Positions 42,879 through 50,315 of a stretch of 64,000 nt of DNA are shown here, piece after piece. The stretch is from positions 1,116,001 to 1,180,000 of the forward strand of contig NZ_SRRO01000001.1 in the NCBI RefSeq assembly GCF_004785795.1. Reading direction: 5' to 3'. Position 1 is the stretch's first letter; each line of letters starts with the position of its first letter. The notes under the pieces were generated by a model. It saw only the letters and a program-made list of their open reading frames with translations, searched no databases and was not told the origin of the DNA. This stretch comes from Nocardioides eburneiflavus (GTDB lineage: Bacteria > Actinomycetota > Actinomycetes > Propionibacteriales > Nocardioidaceae). A program made the translations under genes and the position numbers.

Positions 42879-44372
42879 GTGTCCGCTCCCTCACGCCTCG
42901 GTCGGTACCCGGTGCGCCGTCGCATCGGGTCCGGGGCATTCGCGACCGTCTGGCTCGCCCACGACGAGCACCTCGACTGTCCGGTGGCGATCAAGGTCCT
43001 CGCGGACAACTGGACCGGTGACCTGCACGTCCGGCAGCGGTTCGTCGAGGAGGGCCGCTTCCTCCGCAAGGTCGAGTCGCCCCACGTCGTGACCGTCTAC
43101 GACGCCGGTGAGCTGGAGGACGAGCGCCCCTACCTGGTGATGGCGTACGCCGACCAGGGCACGCTCGCCGATCGGCTCGAGCTGTCCGGCATGAGCGCGG
43201 CGCAGTCGCTCGCCGTCGTCGCGCAGGTCGGCCGCGGGCTCAGCGCCCTGCACGACCGGGGCGTGCTGCACCGTGACGTCAAGCCTGCCAACGTGCTCTT
43301 CCGCACGGTGGAGAACGCCCGCGACCCGCACGTCGTGGCGATGCTCGGCGACCTCGGCCTCGGCAAGGCGATGGACATGTCGTCGCGGCTGACCATGGTC
43401 GGCGGCACCCCGACGTACGTCGCCCCCGAGCAGGCGCTCGGCGAGGCGCTCGACCCGCGTGCCGACCAGTTCTCGCTGGCCGCGTTGAGCTACTACCTCC
43501 TCGCCGGCCGGCAGCCCTTCGACCACCGGAGCCTCGCCGCCGCCGAGGCCCCGGCGCCGCCACCGCCGATGGGGATCGACAACCCCGCGGCGGAGGCGGT
43601 GGTCCTGCGTGGTCTCGCCAAGGACCGCGAGGACCGGTTCGAGGACGTCGCGGCCTTCACGGCCGCCCTGGTCGAGGCGTGCGGCGGCGAGGTCGAGGAG
43701 ACCCCGCGCGCGTGGATCCCGGTGGACCCCGACCTCACGACCGCGGCGCGCGGACCGGGCGGCACCGCCTCGTCCGACACGGCGGCCGCCAGCGCCGAGG
43801 GCGCCCCGGCCGGTTCGGCAGCCGACGACGTGGCGGGCGGCCGACGCCGGTGGCCGTGGATCGCCGCGGCCGTGCTCGCGCTGGCGGCCGGGACGGGGGC
43901 CGGCTGGGCCGCCGAGCAGGCCTCGACGTCCGAGCAGGAGCTCGAGGACTCCAGGAGCACGATCTACGTGACGGTCCCCGAGTCCTGGACCGCCCAGGTC
44001 GACCCGGAGCCGTGGACGCCCCCGGGCGGCACGGCCGAGCAACCGTCGATCGCGGCGGGCACCCGCGCCGGCTGGAACTCCGAGGAGACGCCGGCGCCGG
44101 GAGTCTTCGTCGGGATCCTTCCCGGCGAGAAGCTCCCTTCTCGCCTGCCGAGCCACCCGGAGTGCGACGGCCCCTCGCGCGGCCCGATCTTCGACGACCG
44201 GGACGGCGACGACTACATGACGACCTTCTCCTACGACTGCCAGGGCCTCGACGTCACGGTCGAGCGGGTGATCAGGCTCAACGACAACCAGCTGCTGTGG
44301 ATCCAGATCCGCAGCGACGACCTCGGCACCGCCAACCGGGTGCTCGACTCCGTGACGACCTCCGGCGTCTGA
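42879..44372 (+). CDS. transmembrane serine/threonine protein kinase
   Basis: PknB-type kinase of 497 residues. The kinase domain begins LGRYPVRRRIGSGAFATVWLA, with Lys in VAIKVL, catalytic loop LHRDVKPANVLF (HRD at 131-133), a DLG in place of DFG (MLGDLGLGKAM) and the activation-segment end TPTYVAPEQ. After a Ser/Ala/Gly-rich juxtamembrane linker is one transmembrane helix (WPWIAAAVLALAAGTGAGWA, about 325-345), then an extracytoplasmic domain of about 145 residues with VTVPESWTAQVD. The GTG at 42879 follows GATAAT by six bases. It converges with two membrane proteins whose outer domains also carry V-P-x-G-W-like openings. Confidence 0.93.
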   Translation: MSAPSRLGRYPVRRRIGSGAFATVWLAHDEHLDCPVAIKVLADNWTGDLHVRQRFVEEGRFLRKVESPHVVTVYDAGELEDERPYLVMAYADQGTLADRLELSGMSAAQSLAVVAQVGRGLSALHDRGVLHRDVKPANVLFRTVENARDPHVVAMLGDLGLGKAMDMSSRLTMVGGTPTYVAPEQALGEALDPRADQFSLAALSYYLLAGRQPFDHRSLAAAEAPAPPPPMGIDNPAAEAVVLRGLAKDREDRFEDVAAFTAALVEACGGEVEETPRAWIPVDPDLTTAARGPGGTASSDTAAASAEGAPAGSAADDVAGGRRRWPWIAAAVLALAAGTGAGWAAEQASTSEQELEDSRSTIYVTVPESWTAQVDPEPWTPPGGTAEQPSIAAGTRAGWNSEETPAPGVFVGILPGEKLPSRLPSHPECDGPSRGPIFDDRDGDDYMTTFSYDCQGLDVTVERVIRLNDNQLLWIQIRSDDLGTANRVLDSVTTSGV

Positions 44373-44400
44373 GCCTGCCCGGCCCAGCCAGGGTCCGGGA

Positions 44401-45087
44401 TCAGTCCCCGGTGCCGCCCAGCTCCATCCCGGCGGCGACCCGGGCGACGAGGTCCCGCATGCCGGGCACGTCGCGCTCGCGCCCGGTGACGGCGATCTCG
44501 ACCTGTGCGTTGTCCGACCCGGTGAGGTCGAGCCACCGCAGGAAGCCGTGGCGAAGGTGGTTGGAGGTGACGAACGAGAAGTGCAGGCTGTCGGAGGTCT
44601 CGGAGAGGACGTCGAGGTTGCTCTCGTCCTCGCGCAGCTCGTCGACGCGGCGGTCGAGGGTCCACTCGATGGAGCGCCGGTTGCTCAGCACCTGCTCGAC
44701 GCGCAGGACGTAGCCGAAGGGGGGCTGGTCGGGTGGGCGCCACTGCCACTCGTTGAGCGAGTTCTCCGAGAACGACCAGCCCTGCGGCACCGGCACCGAC
44801 ATCCGGAAGCCCCCGGCACCCACCGACTGGCGCTCGAGCGGGATCGATGGTGCCAGCGCGGGCATGTCCGGGTCGCGCAGCAGCTCGGGGGACGGGTCCA
44901 CCGGAATGCTCGGGCGGCTCGCCACGACCGGCTCGGCGGGCCCCTGGCCGCCGGTGTGCTCCCCGAACGCCCACGAGGCACCGAAGCCGGCTGCGGCACC
45001 GACGGCCGCCAGCAGGACGAGCGCGCCGGCGAGCCGCTGGGTCGAGGCGGCCGGTCGGCCCCGCCCCGGTTGCTCGGGGTGCGTCAC
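44401..45087 (-). CDS. single-pass membrane protein, paralogue of its upstream neighbour
   Basis: Protein of 228 residues with one N-terminal transmembrane helix (LAGALVLLAAVGAAAGFGASWAFG), a Pro-rich linker and an exported domain of about 145 residues: GGFRMSVPVPQGWSFSENSLNEWQW...GYVLRVEQVLSNRRSIEWTLDRRVDELRE...LDLTGSDNAQVEIAVTGRERDVPGMRDLVARVAAGM. The domain is clearly related to that of the adjacent gene and loosely like LpqN/PsbP-type folds. No enzymatic motif is visible. The GTG at 45087 overlaps the neighbour's TGA (GTGA); the longer open frame upstream is a shadow. It converges with the Ser/Thr kinase, 28 bp away. Function unknown. Confidence 0.82.
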   Translation of the reverse strand: MTHPEQPGRGRPAASTQRLAGALVLLAAVGAAAGFGASWAFGEHTGGQGPAEPVVASRPSIPVDPSPELLRDPDMPALAPSIPLERQSVGAGGFRMSVPVPQGWSFSENSLNEWQWRPPDQPPFGYVLRVEQVLSNRRSIEWTLDRRVDELREDESNLDVLSETSDSLHFSFVTSNHLRHGFLRWLDLTGSDNAQVEIAVTGRERDVPGMRDLVARVAAGMELGGTGD

Positions 45088-45743
45088 AGGGGCCCGCCGC
45101 CGGCGCCGCGCATCCCGTCCGCCACCCGCGCGATCAGGTCCTTCGCGCCGGCGACGTCGCGCTTGCGTCCGTGCACGACGATCTCCACGTCGGCCTGCCC
45201 GCTCATGTCGAGGTCGAGCCAGCGCATGAAGCTGTAGCGGGCGTTGTTCTCGTTGCTGCGGTAGGTGTACTCCAGCGACGCGGCGCCACGGTCGACGATG
45301 TCGACGTCGTCCTGCTCGTTGCGGAGCCGCTCGATGCGGATGTCGATCGCGTCCTCGATCGTGATGTCCTGGCTGTCGATCTGCTCGATCCGCATGACGT
45401 AGCTGTTGTTGGACGTGCCGGGCTTCTTCCACTTCCACTCGTTGCTGGCGTTGGCGTTGGTGCGCCAGCCGACCGGGGCGGGGAAGGTGATCTCGAACTT
45501 GCCGGTGCCCAGCGTGGCCGTCCTCATCTCGAGGTCGGGGAGCAGCGGCGGGTCGTCGGGGTCGGGTGCGAAGGGCTGCGGGGGCTCGACCGGCACCTCC
45601 GGGCGCTGGGCCGGGACCGGTGCGGGGACTCCGGAGCCGACGCTGGTGTCGCGGTTCTGAGCGGACGCGACGTAGCCGCTCCCGGCGCCGATCGCCAGGA
45701 GCGCGACCAGCACGACAGGCCCCCGCCACTCCACCCGGCCCAT
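45084..45743 (-). CDS. single-pass membrane protein, paralogue of its downstream neighbour
   Basis: Protein of 219 residues with transmembrane segment GPVVLVALLAIGAGSGYVASAQ, a Pro-rich linker (PAPVPAQRPEVPVEPPQPF) and an exported domain GTGKFEITFPAPVGWRTNANASNEWKW...YVMRIEQIDSQDITIEDAIDIRIERLRNE...LDLDMSGQADVEIVVHGRKRDVAGAKDLIARVADGM. Shared spacing with the next gene (RIEQ/RVEQ, RWLDL, GRKRDV/GRERDV, DLIARV/DLVARV) shows tandem duplication. The first gene of a two-gene unit, divergent from the amidohydrolase. Function unknown; proximity to the kinase suggests envelope signalling, which is inference. Confidence 0.82.
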   Translation of the reverse strand: MGRVEWRGPVVLVALLAIGAGSGYVASAQNRDTSVGSGVPAPVPAQRPEVPVEPPQPFAPDPDDPPLLPDLEMRTATLGTGKFEITFPAPVGWRTNANASNEWKWKKPGTSNNSYVMRIEQIDSQDITIEDAIDIRIERLRNEQDDVDIVDRGAASLEYTYRSNENNARYSFMRWLDLDMSGQADVEIVVHGRKRDVAGAKDLIARVADGMRGAGGGPL

Positions 45744-45821
45744 TATGTCCGCAGCCCGTCTGGTCTGGTCCAGCGGCGCGACGGGCGTGCGCCGGCCGAC
45801 CCGCGGGCGCACCATCGGTGG

Positions 45822-47051
45822 GTGGGCACGCGGTGGGCCGTCCGGGCGGATCGTGCGTTCGACGGGGAGCGGTTCCTGCCGGGCGGTGCGACGGTGCTGG
45901 TCGACGGTGACCGCATCGTCGGCGTCGAGCCGGCGGCGTACGCCCTGCCGCCCGAGGTGCCCGTGACGGAGGCCGCCGGGACGCTGCTCCCGGGGCTCGT
46001 CGACTGCCACGTGCACCTCGTCGCGTCCGGGGCCTTCCCCGGCACGCCGGGCAGCCTGGAGTGGGCGGGCAGCGCCGCTCCCGACGCGGTGGACGAGATG
46101 GTGACCGCGAGCCTCGCGGCGCAGGCCGCGGCCGGCGTGACGACCGTGCGCGACCTCGGCGACGTGGCGTACCTGACGCTCGCGCACCGGGGCCGCGAGG
46201 CCGAGGGGCTGCCGCGGGTGGTGGCCGCCGGTCCGCCCGTCACGATCCCGCTCGGGCACTGCCACTTCCTCGGCGGCGAGGTCGACCCCGACGACCCGCC
46301 CACGCTCGAGCGAGCCGTGGCCGAGCGGGTCGAGCGCGGCGTGGACCTGGTGAAGGTGATGGCGAGCGGTGGCTTCCTGACCCCCGGCAGCGACCAGCTC
46401 GGGGCCCAGTTCGAGGTCGCCGCACTGCGGCACGTCGTCGAGGCCGCCCACGCGGCCGGCCTGCGGGTCACGGCGCACACGCACTCCGTGGCGGGTGCCG
46501 AGGTGGCGGTCGAGGCCGGTGCCGACGGGCTCGAGCACTTCACCTGCCTCGCCGAGGGCGGTGCCGCCGCGCCGCCCGCGCTGCTCGACGGGGTGGCCGC
46601 TGCCGGGATGACGGTCGACCCGACACTGGGCATCGACCCGTCGCGGTTCCCGCCGGTCTCGGCGATGCCGCCCCACATCCTGGAGATGCTGGAGCGCCTC
46701 GGCATCACCGACCGCGACGAGCACTTCGCTCGGGCGGCGCGCAACACCCTCCGGCTGCGCGAGCACGGGATCCGCGTGGTGTCCGGGCTCGACGCCGGAG
46801 CGATGCCCGCCAAGCCGCACGGCCACCTCTGGCGCTCGGTGGCGGCCCTCGTGGACGGTGGCTGGCCGGTGGCGGAGGCGCTCGCGAGCGCCACGTCGGT
46901 CGCCGCGGAGGACTGCGGTGTCGCGGCCGGACGACTCGCGCCCGGCCGGCTCGCCGACCTGCTGGTCGTCGACGGCGACCCGGCCACCGACGTCGCCGTC
47001 CTCGCCCGGCCGCTGGCGGTCTGGGTGGGCGGGGTCGCGGTCGAGAGGTGA
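45822..47051 (+). CDS. amidohydrolase family protein (imidazolonepropionase-like)
   Basis: Metal-dependent hydrolase of 409 residues. It shows the beta-strand-1 metal motif GLVDCHVHLVAS, VRDLGDVAYLTL, a KVMASGGFLTPGSDQLG segment, metal histidines in VTAHTHSVAGAEVAVEAGADGLEHFTCL, and the final Asp in VVSGLDAGAMPAKPH; the C-terminal small domain ends LADLLVVDGDPATDVAVL. Related proteins are peptidases, prolidases or imidazolonepropionase-like enzymes; the substrate is unclear. The start is set at GTG 45822 because it gives the N-terminal composite beta-domain (TRWAVRADRAFDG) and has CACCAT six bases upstream. A second amidohydrolase follows 23 bp downstream. Confidence 0.88.
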   Translation: MGTRWAVRADRAFDGERFLPGGATVLVDGDRIVGVEPAAYALPPEVPVTEAAGTLLPGLVDCHVHLVASGAFPGTPGSLEWAGSAAPDAVDEMVTASLAAQAAAGVTTVRDLGDVAYLTLAHRGREAEGLPRVVAAGPPVTIPLGHCHFLGGEVDPDDPPTLERAVAERVERGVDLVKVMASGGFLTPGSDQLGAQFEVAALRHVVEAAHAAGLRVTAHTHSVAGAEVAVEAGADGLEHFTCLAEGGAAAPPALLDGVAAAGMTVDPTLGIDPSRFPPVSAMPPHILEMLERLGITDRDEHFARAARNTLRLREHGIRVVSGLDAGAMPAKPHGHLWRSVAALVDGGWPVAEALASATSVAAEDCGVAAGRLAPGRLADLLVVDGDPATDVAVLARPLAVWVGGVAVER

Positions 47052-47062
47052 GCGTCACCTCC

Positions 47063-47068
47063 TACGGT
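47063..47068 (+). promoter_or_regulatory. -10 element TACGGT, leaderless start of YtcJ-like gene
   Basis: TACGGT, six-base spacer GGCCCC, ATG at 47075. Confidence 0.5.
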
Positions 47069-47074
47069 GGCCCC

Positions 47075-48571
47075 ATGCTGATCAGCAACGCCCGCCTCGT
47101 GGCCGTCACCGAGGCCGCCCCCGGCCCCGTCGACGTACTGGTCCGCGACGGTCGCGTCGTCGAGGTCGGCGCCGGCCCGGCCCACCGGGCTGCCGACGAG
47201 GGCGAGGCGTACGACGCGGGCGGGCGCTGGCTGATGCCGGGCCTGTGGGACCAGCACGTCCACCTCGGGCAGTGGACCCTCGCCTCCGCCCGGCTCGACC
47301 TCGGGCCGGCGCGGTCCAGCGCCGAGGCCGTCGCCGCGGTGCGCGAGCGGCTCGCCGAGTGGCCCGACCTGCCCGTCATCGGGTGGGGCCACCGGCCGAC
47401 CGCCTGGCCCGACAACCCCTCGGTCTCCGACCTCGACGCGATCGAGACCGACCAGCCGATCGTGCTGATCGCCGGCGACGGCCACCACGGCTGGCTCAAC
47501 ACCACCGCGCTGCACATGCTCGCCCTCCCCACCCGCGACAGCGTGGTGAGCGAGGCCGAGTGGTTCATGGCGTACGGGCGCCTGGCCACCGTGCTCGGCA
47601 CCGACGGCACCGGCCCGGACGCCTACCGCCGCTCGATGGAGGCGGCGGCCGCGCAGGGCGTCGTGGGCCTCGTCGACCTCGAGTTCAGCGGTGGCGTCGC
47701 CGACTGGGCGGCGCGGTGGGCCGAGGGCGCCGACCTGCTGCGGGTCCGCCACGCCTGCTACGCCGACGGCCTCGACGACGTGCTCTCCCGCGGCCTGCGC
47801 TCGGGCGACCCGCTCGACGGCGACCCCCGGCTCACCATGGGGCCGCTGAAGATCATCAGCGACGGGTCCCTCAACACGCGTACGGCGTGGTGCTGCGAGC
47901 CGTACGCCGAGAAGGCAGTGCCGGGTGCCGAGGAGGGCCAGCCCAACCAGACCCCCGAGGAGCTCTGCGCGCTGCTCGCCCGAGCGGCCGCGGGCGGGCT
48001 GGACGTCGCCGTCCACGCCATCGGCGACCGCGCCGTGGCCGAGGCGCTGGCGGCGTTCGAGGCCACCGGCGCCCGGGGCGGCATCGAGCACGTGCAGCTC
48101 ACCACCCGCGACGACGTACGGCGGATGGCGCGCCTCGGCGTACGTGCGAGCGTGCAGCCCGCCCACCTGCTCGACGACCGCGACGTCACCGAGCGGCTGT
48201 GGCCCGGGCGCGCCGAGCGCTGCTTCCCGCTGCGGTGGATGCTCGACGACGGGGTCGACGTGGTGCTCGGCTCCGACGCCCCGGTCTCGCCGCTCGACCC
48301 GTGGCTGGCGATCGCGTCAGCAGTGCACCGCTCGGGCGACGACCGCGAGCCGTGGCACCCGGAGCAGTCGATCACCGCGCGCGAGGCGCTCGCCGCCTCG
48401 ACCGACGGCTGGGGCACCGTCGCCGTCGGTCACCCGGCGGACCTCGTCCTGCTCGACGCCGACCCCCTCGAGGGCGGCTCCGACCGCGAGCACGCCGCGC
48501 GCCTGCGCTCCTTCGCCGGCCGGGTCGCCGCTACCTGGGTCGCCGGCACCGCCGCGTACGAGCGGCCATAG
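47075..48571 (+). CDS. amidohydrolase family 3 protein (YtcJ-like)
   Basis: Metal-dependent hydrolase of 498 residues of the YtcJ/AepA group. It starts LISNARLVAVTEAAPGPVDVLVRDGRVVEVG, has metal motif MPGLWDQHVHLGQWT, then KIISDGSLNTRTAWC, DVAVHAIGDRAVAEALAAFE, IEHVQLT and VVLGSDAPVSPLDPWLAIASAV, all typical of family 3. The ATG at 47075 is six bases after TACGGT, so the gene likely has its own leaderless promoter, although it lies 23 bp past another amidohydrolase gene. The last codons carry part of a repeated motif (GAGCGGCCATA) that recurs in two palindromes downstream. Substrate unknown. Confidence 0.9.
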   Translation: MLISNARLVAVTEAAPGPVDVLVRDGRVVEVGAGPAHRAADEGEAYDAGGRWLMPGLWDQHVHLGQWTLASARLDLGPARSSAEAVAAVRERLAEWPDLPVIGWGHRPTAWPDNPSVSDLDAIETDQPIVLIAGDGHHGWLNTTALHMLALPTRDSVVSEAEWFMAYGRLATVLGTDGTGPDAYRRSMEAAAAQGVVGLVDLEFSGGVADWAARWAEGADLLRVRHACYADGLDDVLSRGLRSGDPLDGDPRLTMGPLKIISDGSLNTRTAWCCEPYAEKAVPGAEEGQPNQTPEELCALLARAAAGGLDVAVHAIGDRAVAEALAAFEATGARGGIEHVQLTTRDDVRRMARLGVRASVQPAHLLDDRDVTERLWPGRAERCFPLRWMLDDGVDVVLGSDAPVSPLDPWLAIASAVHRSGDDREPWHPEQSITAREALAASTDGWGTVAVGHPADLVLLDADPLEGGSDREHAARLRSFAGRVAATWVAGTAAYERP

Positions 48572-48575
48572 GCCC

Positions 48576-48603
48576 ACTTGAGCGGACGTATGTCCGCCCG
48601 AGT
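48576..48603. repeat. 28-bp imperfect palindrome, first copy
   Basis: ACTTGAGCGGACGT followed by ATGTCCGCCCGAGT, starting four bases after the YtcJ-like stop codon. Same pattern as 48659-48686. Confidence 0.7.
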
Positions 48604-48658
48604 AGCGATCGCGACGACTGGTCGCGTGATGTGGTCGCTGGTCCAGGGATGTTCCGCC

Positions 48659-48686
48659 ACTCGAGCGGCCATATGTCCGCTCGAGT
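48659..48686. repeat. 28-bp near-perfect palindrome, second copy
   Basis: ACTCGAGCGGCCAT followed by ATGTCCGCTCGAGT; the arms differ at a single pair. It lies 125 bp upstream of the iron box. Confidence 0.8.
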
Positions 48687-48810
48687 CGGGGAGAGCCGCG
48701 GGCCCGGGCCGCCGCCGACCGATGGCGGCAGATCGGACAAGGCCGCCCGAGCTCAGCGGATGCCGCGCCAGTGACCGGGGACACGTGGCGTTCTCCCCCT
48801 CCGATGTGAG

Positions 48811-48829
48811 TAAGGTAAGCCTTACCTAA
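48811..48829. promoter_or_regulatory. DtxR/IdeR iron box controlling des operon
   Basis: TAAGGTAAGCCTTACCTAA: a 19-bp operator with AGGTAAG/CTTACCT arms around one central base, very close to the consensus TTAGGTTAGCCTAACCTAA. It lies 22 bp before the desA GTG. Iron-loaded repressor would block transcription. Confidence 0.9.
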
Positions 48830-48851
48830 TGTCATCTCGGAGGGACGTCCC

Positions 48852-50315
48852 GTGTCCGCACCCCCGCACCTGTTCCACCCGGCCAACGCCGCGGACTACC
48901 GGCAGTCCGTCGGCTCCGTGGTCGAGCACCTGATCGACCACCTCGCCGGCACGGCCGGGCGACCGCTCACCGGCGTGACCCCCCGTGACGCCGCCGTACG
49001 CGTGGCCGCCGTCGACCTCGACCGCCCCCTCGGTGGTGGGCCCGAGGCGCTCGCCGAGCTCTCGCGGCTCTGGCTCGACGACGCGATCTGGTTCCACGAG
49101 CCGACGGCCGCCGCCCACCTCAACTGCCCGGTCGTCATCCCGGCGCTGATGGCGGAGGTGCTCGTGAGCGGGGTCAACTCCAGCCTCGACACGTTCGACC
49201 AGAGCGCGGGCGCGACCTTCATCGAGCGCCACCTCGTCGACTGGACCGCCGCCCGGATCGGGTACGACGGGCGCGCCGACGGCATCTTCACGACCGGGGG
49301 CACCCAGTCCAACCTCCAGGCGCTCCTCCTCGCCCGCGGCCAGCAGGTGGCGCCCGCGGACCGGCTGCGCATCCTCGCCGGTGCCGACGGCCACTTCTCG
49401 GTGCAGAAGGCCGCCCGGGTGCTCGGCCTCGGCGACGAGGCCGTCGTCGTCGTGCCCGTCGACGCCTCCCGCCGGATGGACCCTGCCGCGCTCGCCGCCG
49501 CGCTGGCCGACACGACGGCGGACGGCCTCGTGCCGATGGCGGTCGTGGCCACCGCCGGCACCACGGACTTCGGCGCCATCGACCCGCTCCCCGAGGTCGC
49601 GGCGCTCGCCCGGGCGTACGGCGCCTGGTGCCACGTCGACGCGGCGTACGGAGGCGGGCTGCTGGTCTCGCCGCGCCGCCGCGGCCGGCTCGCCGGCATC
49701 GAGCTCGCCGACTCGGTGGCCGTCGACTTCCACAAGACCTGGTTCCAGCCGGTGTCGTGCAGCGCCCTCGTGGTGCGCGACGGCGGCACGCTCGGCCACG
49801 TCACCTGGCACGCCGACTACCTCAACCCGAAGGACTCCGCCCACCCCAACCAGGTCGACAAGAGCCTGCAGACCACGCGGCGCTTCGAGGCGCTGAAGCT
49901 CTGGATGACCCTGCGGATGATGGGGGCCGAGGCGATCGGCGAGCACCTCGACACGGTCATCGACCTCACCGACGCGGTCGCCGCCGAGCTCACCGCCATG
50001 CCCGACATCGACCTCGCCGCCGCTCCGCAGCTGAGCACGATCGTCTTCCGCCACCGTCCCGACGGGCTGGACGAGGAGGCGCTCGCGAGCCACAACGCCG
50101 CGATCCGCGCGGAGCTCTTCGCCGACGGCCGCGCGCTCGTCGCGGCCACCCGCGTCGACGGGCGCGCGTACCTCAAGCTGACCCTGCTCAACCCGGTCGC
50201 CACCGTCGACGACGTCCTCGGGGTCGTCGCGATGGTCCGCGACGCGGGGGAGCGGCTGACCGGCGCACCGGCAGCACCGCGGCCGCGTGCCGGGAGACTG
50301 GCGGTGGCCCGGTGA
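48852..50315 (+). CDS. desA: PLP-dependent lysine (diamine) decarboxylase, DesA-like
   Basis: Group II PLP decarboxylase of 487 residues, first enzyme of desferrioxamine-type siderophore synthesis (lysine to cadaverine, or ornithine to putrescine). Motifs: HLNCPVVIPALMAEVLVSGVNSSLDTFDQS, GIFTTGGTQSNLQALLLAR, HVDAAYGGGLLVS and the PLP-lysine Lys295 in VDFHKTWFQPVSCSALV. The GTG at 48852 follows CGGAGGG. A 19-bp iron box lies 22-40 bp upstream, so transcription should be shut off by DtxR/IdeR when iron is plentiful. A GTGA overlap links it to desB. The diamine actually used determines the siderophore and cannot be read from sequence. Confidence 0.93.
   Translation: MSAPPHLFHPANAADYRQSVGSVVEHLIDHLAGTAGRPLTGVTPRDAAVRVAAVDLDRPLGGGPEALAELSRLWLDDAIWFHEPTAAAHLNCPVVIPALMAEVLVSGVNSSLDTFDQSAGATFIERHLVDWTAARIGYDGRADGIFTTGGTQSNLQALLLARGQQVAPADRLRILAGADGHFSVQKAARVLGLGDEAVVVVPVDASRRMDPAALAAALADTTADGLVPMAVVATAGTTDFGAIDPLPEVAALARAYGAWCHVDAAYGGGLLVSPRRRGRLAGIELADSVAVDFHKTWFQPVSCSALVVRDGGTLGHVTWHADYLNPKDSAHPNQVDKSLQTTRRFEALKLWMTLRMMGAEAIGEHLDTVIDLTDAVAAELTAMPDIDLAAAPQLSTIVFRHRPDGLDEEALASHNAAIRAELFADGRALVAATRVDGRAYLKLTLLNPVATVDDVLGVVAMVRDAGERLTGAPAAPRPRAGRLAVAR

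Noticed and set aside
44401..45729. 442-codon reading of the downstream membrane protein gene
   Set aside because: Its first half is antisense-like Arg/Pro-rich sequence in another frame of the upstream paralogue; the GTG at 45087 gives a proper transmembrane start and a GTGA overlap.
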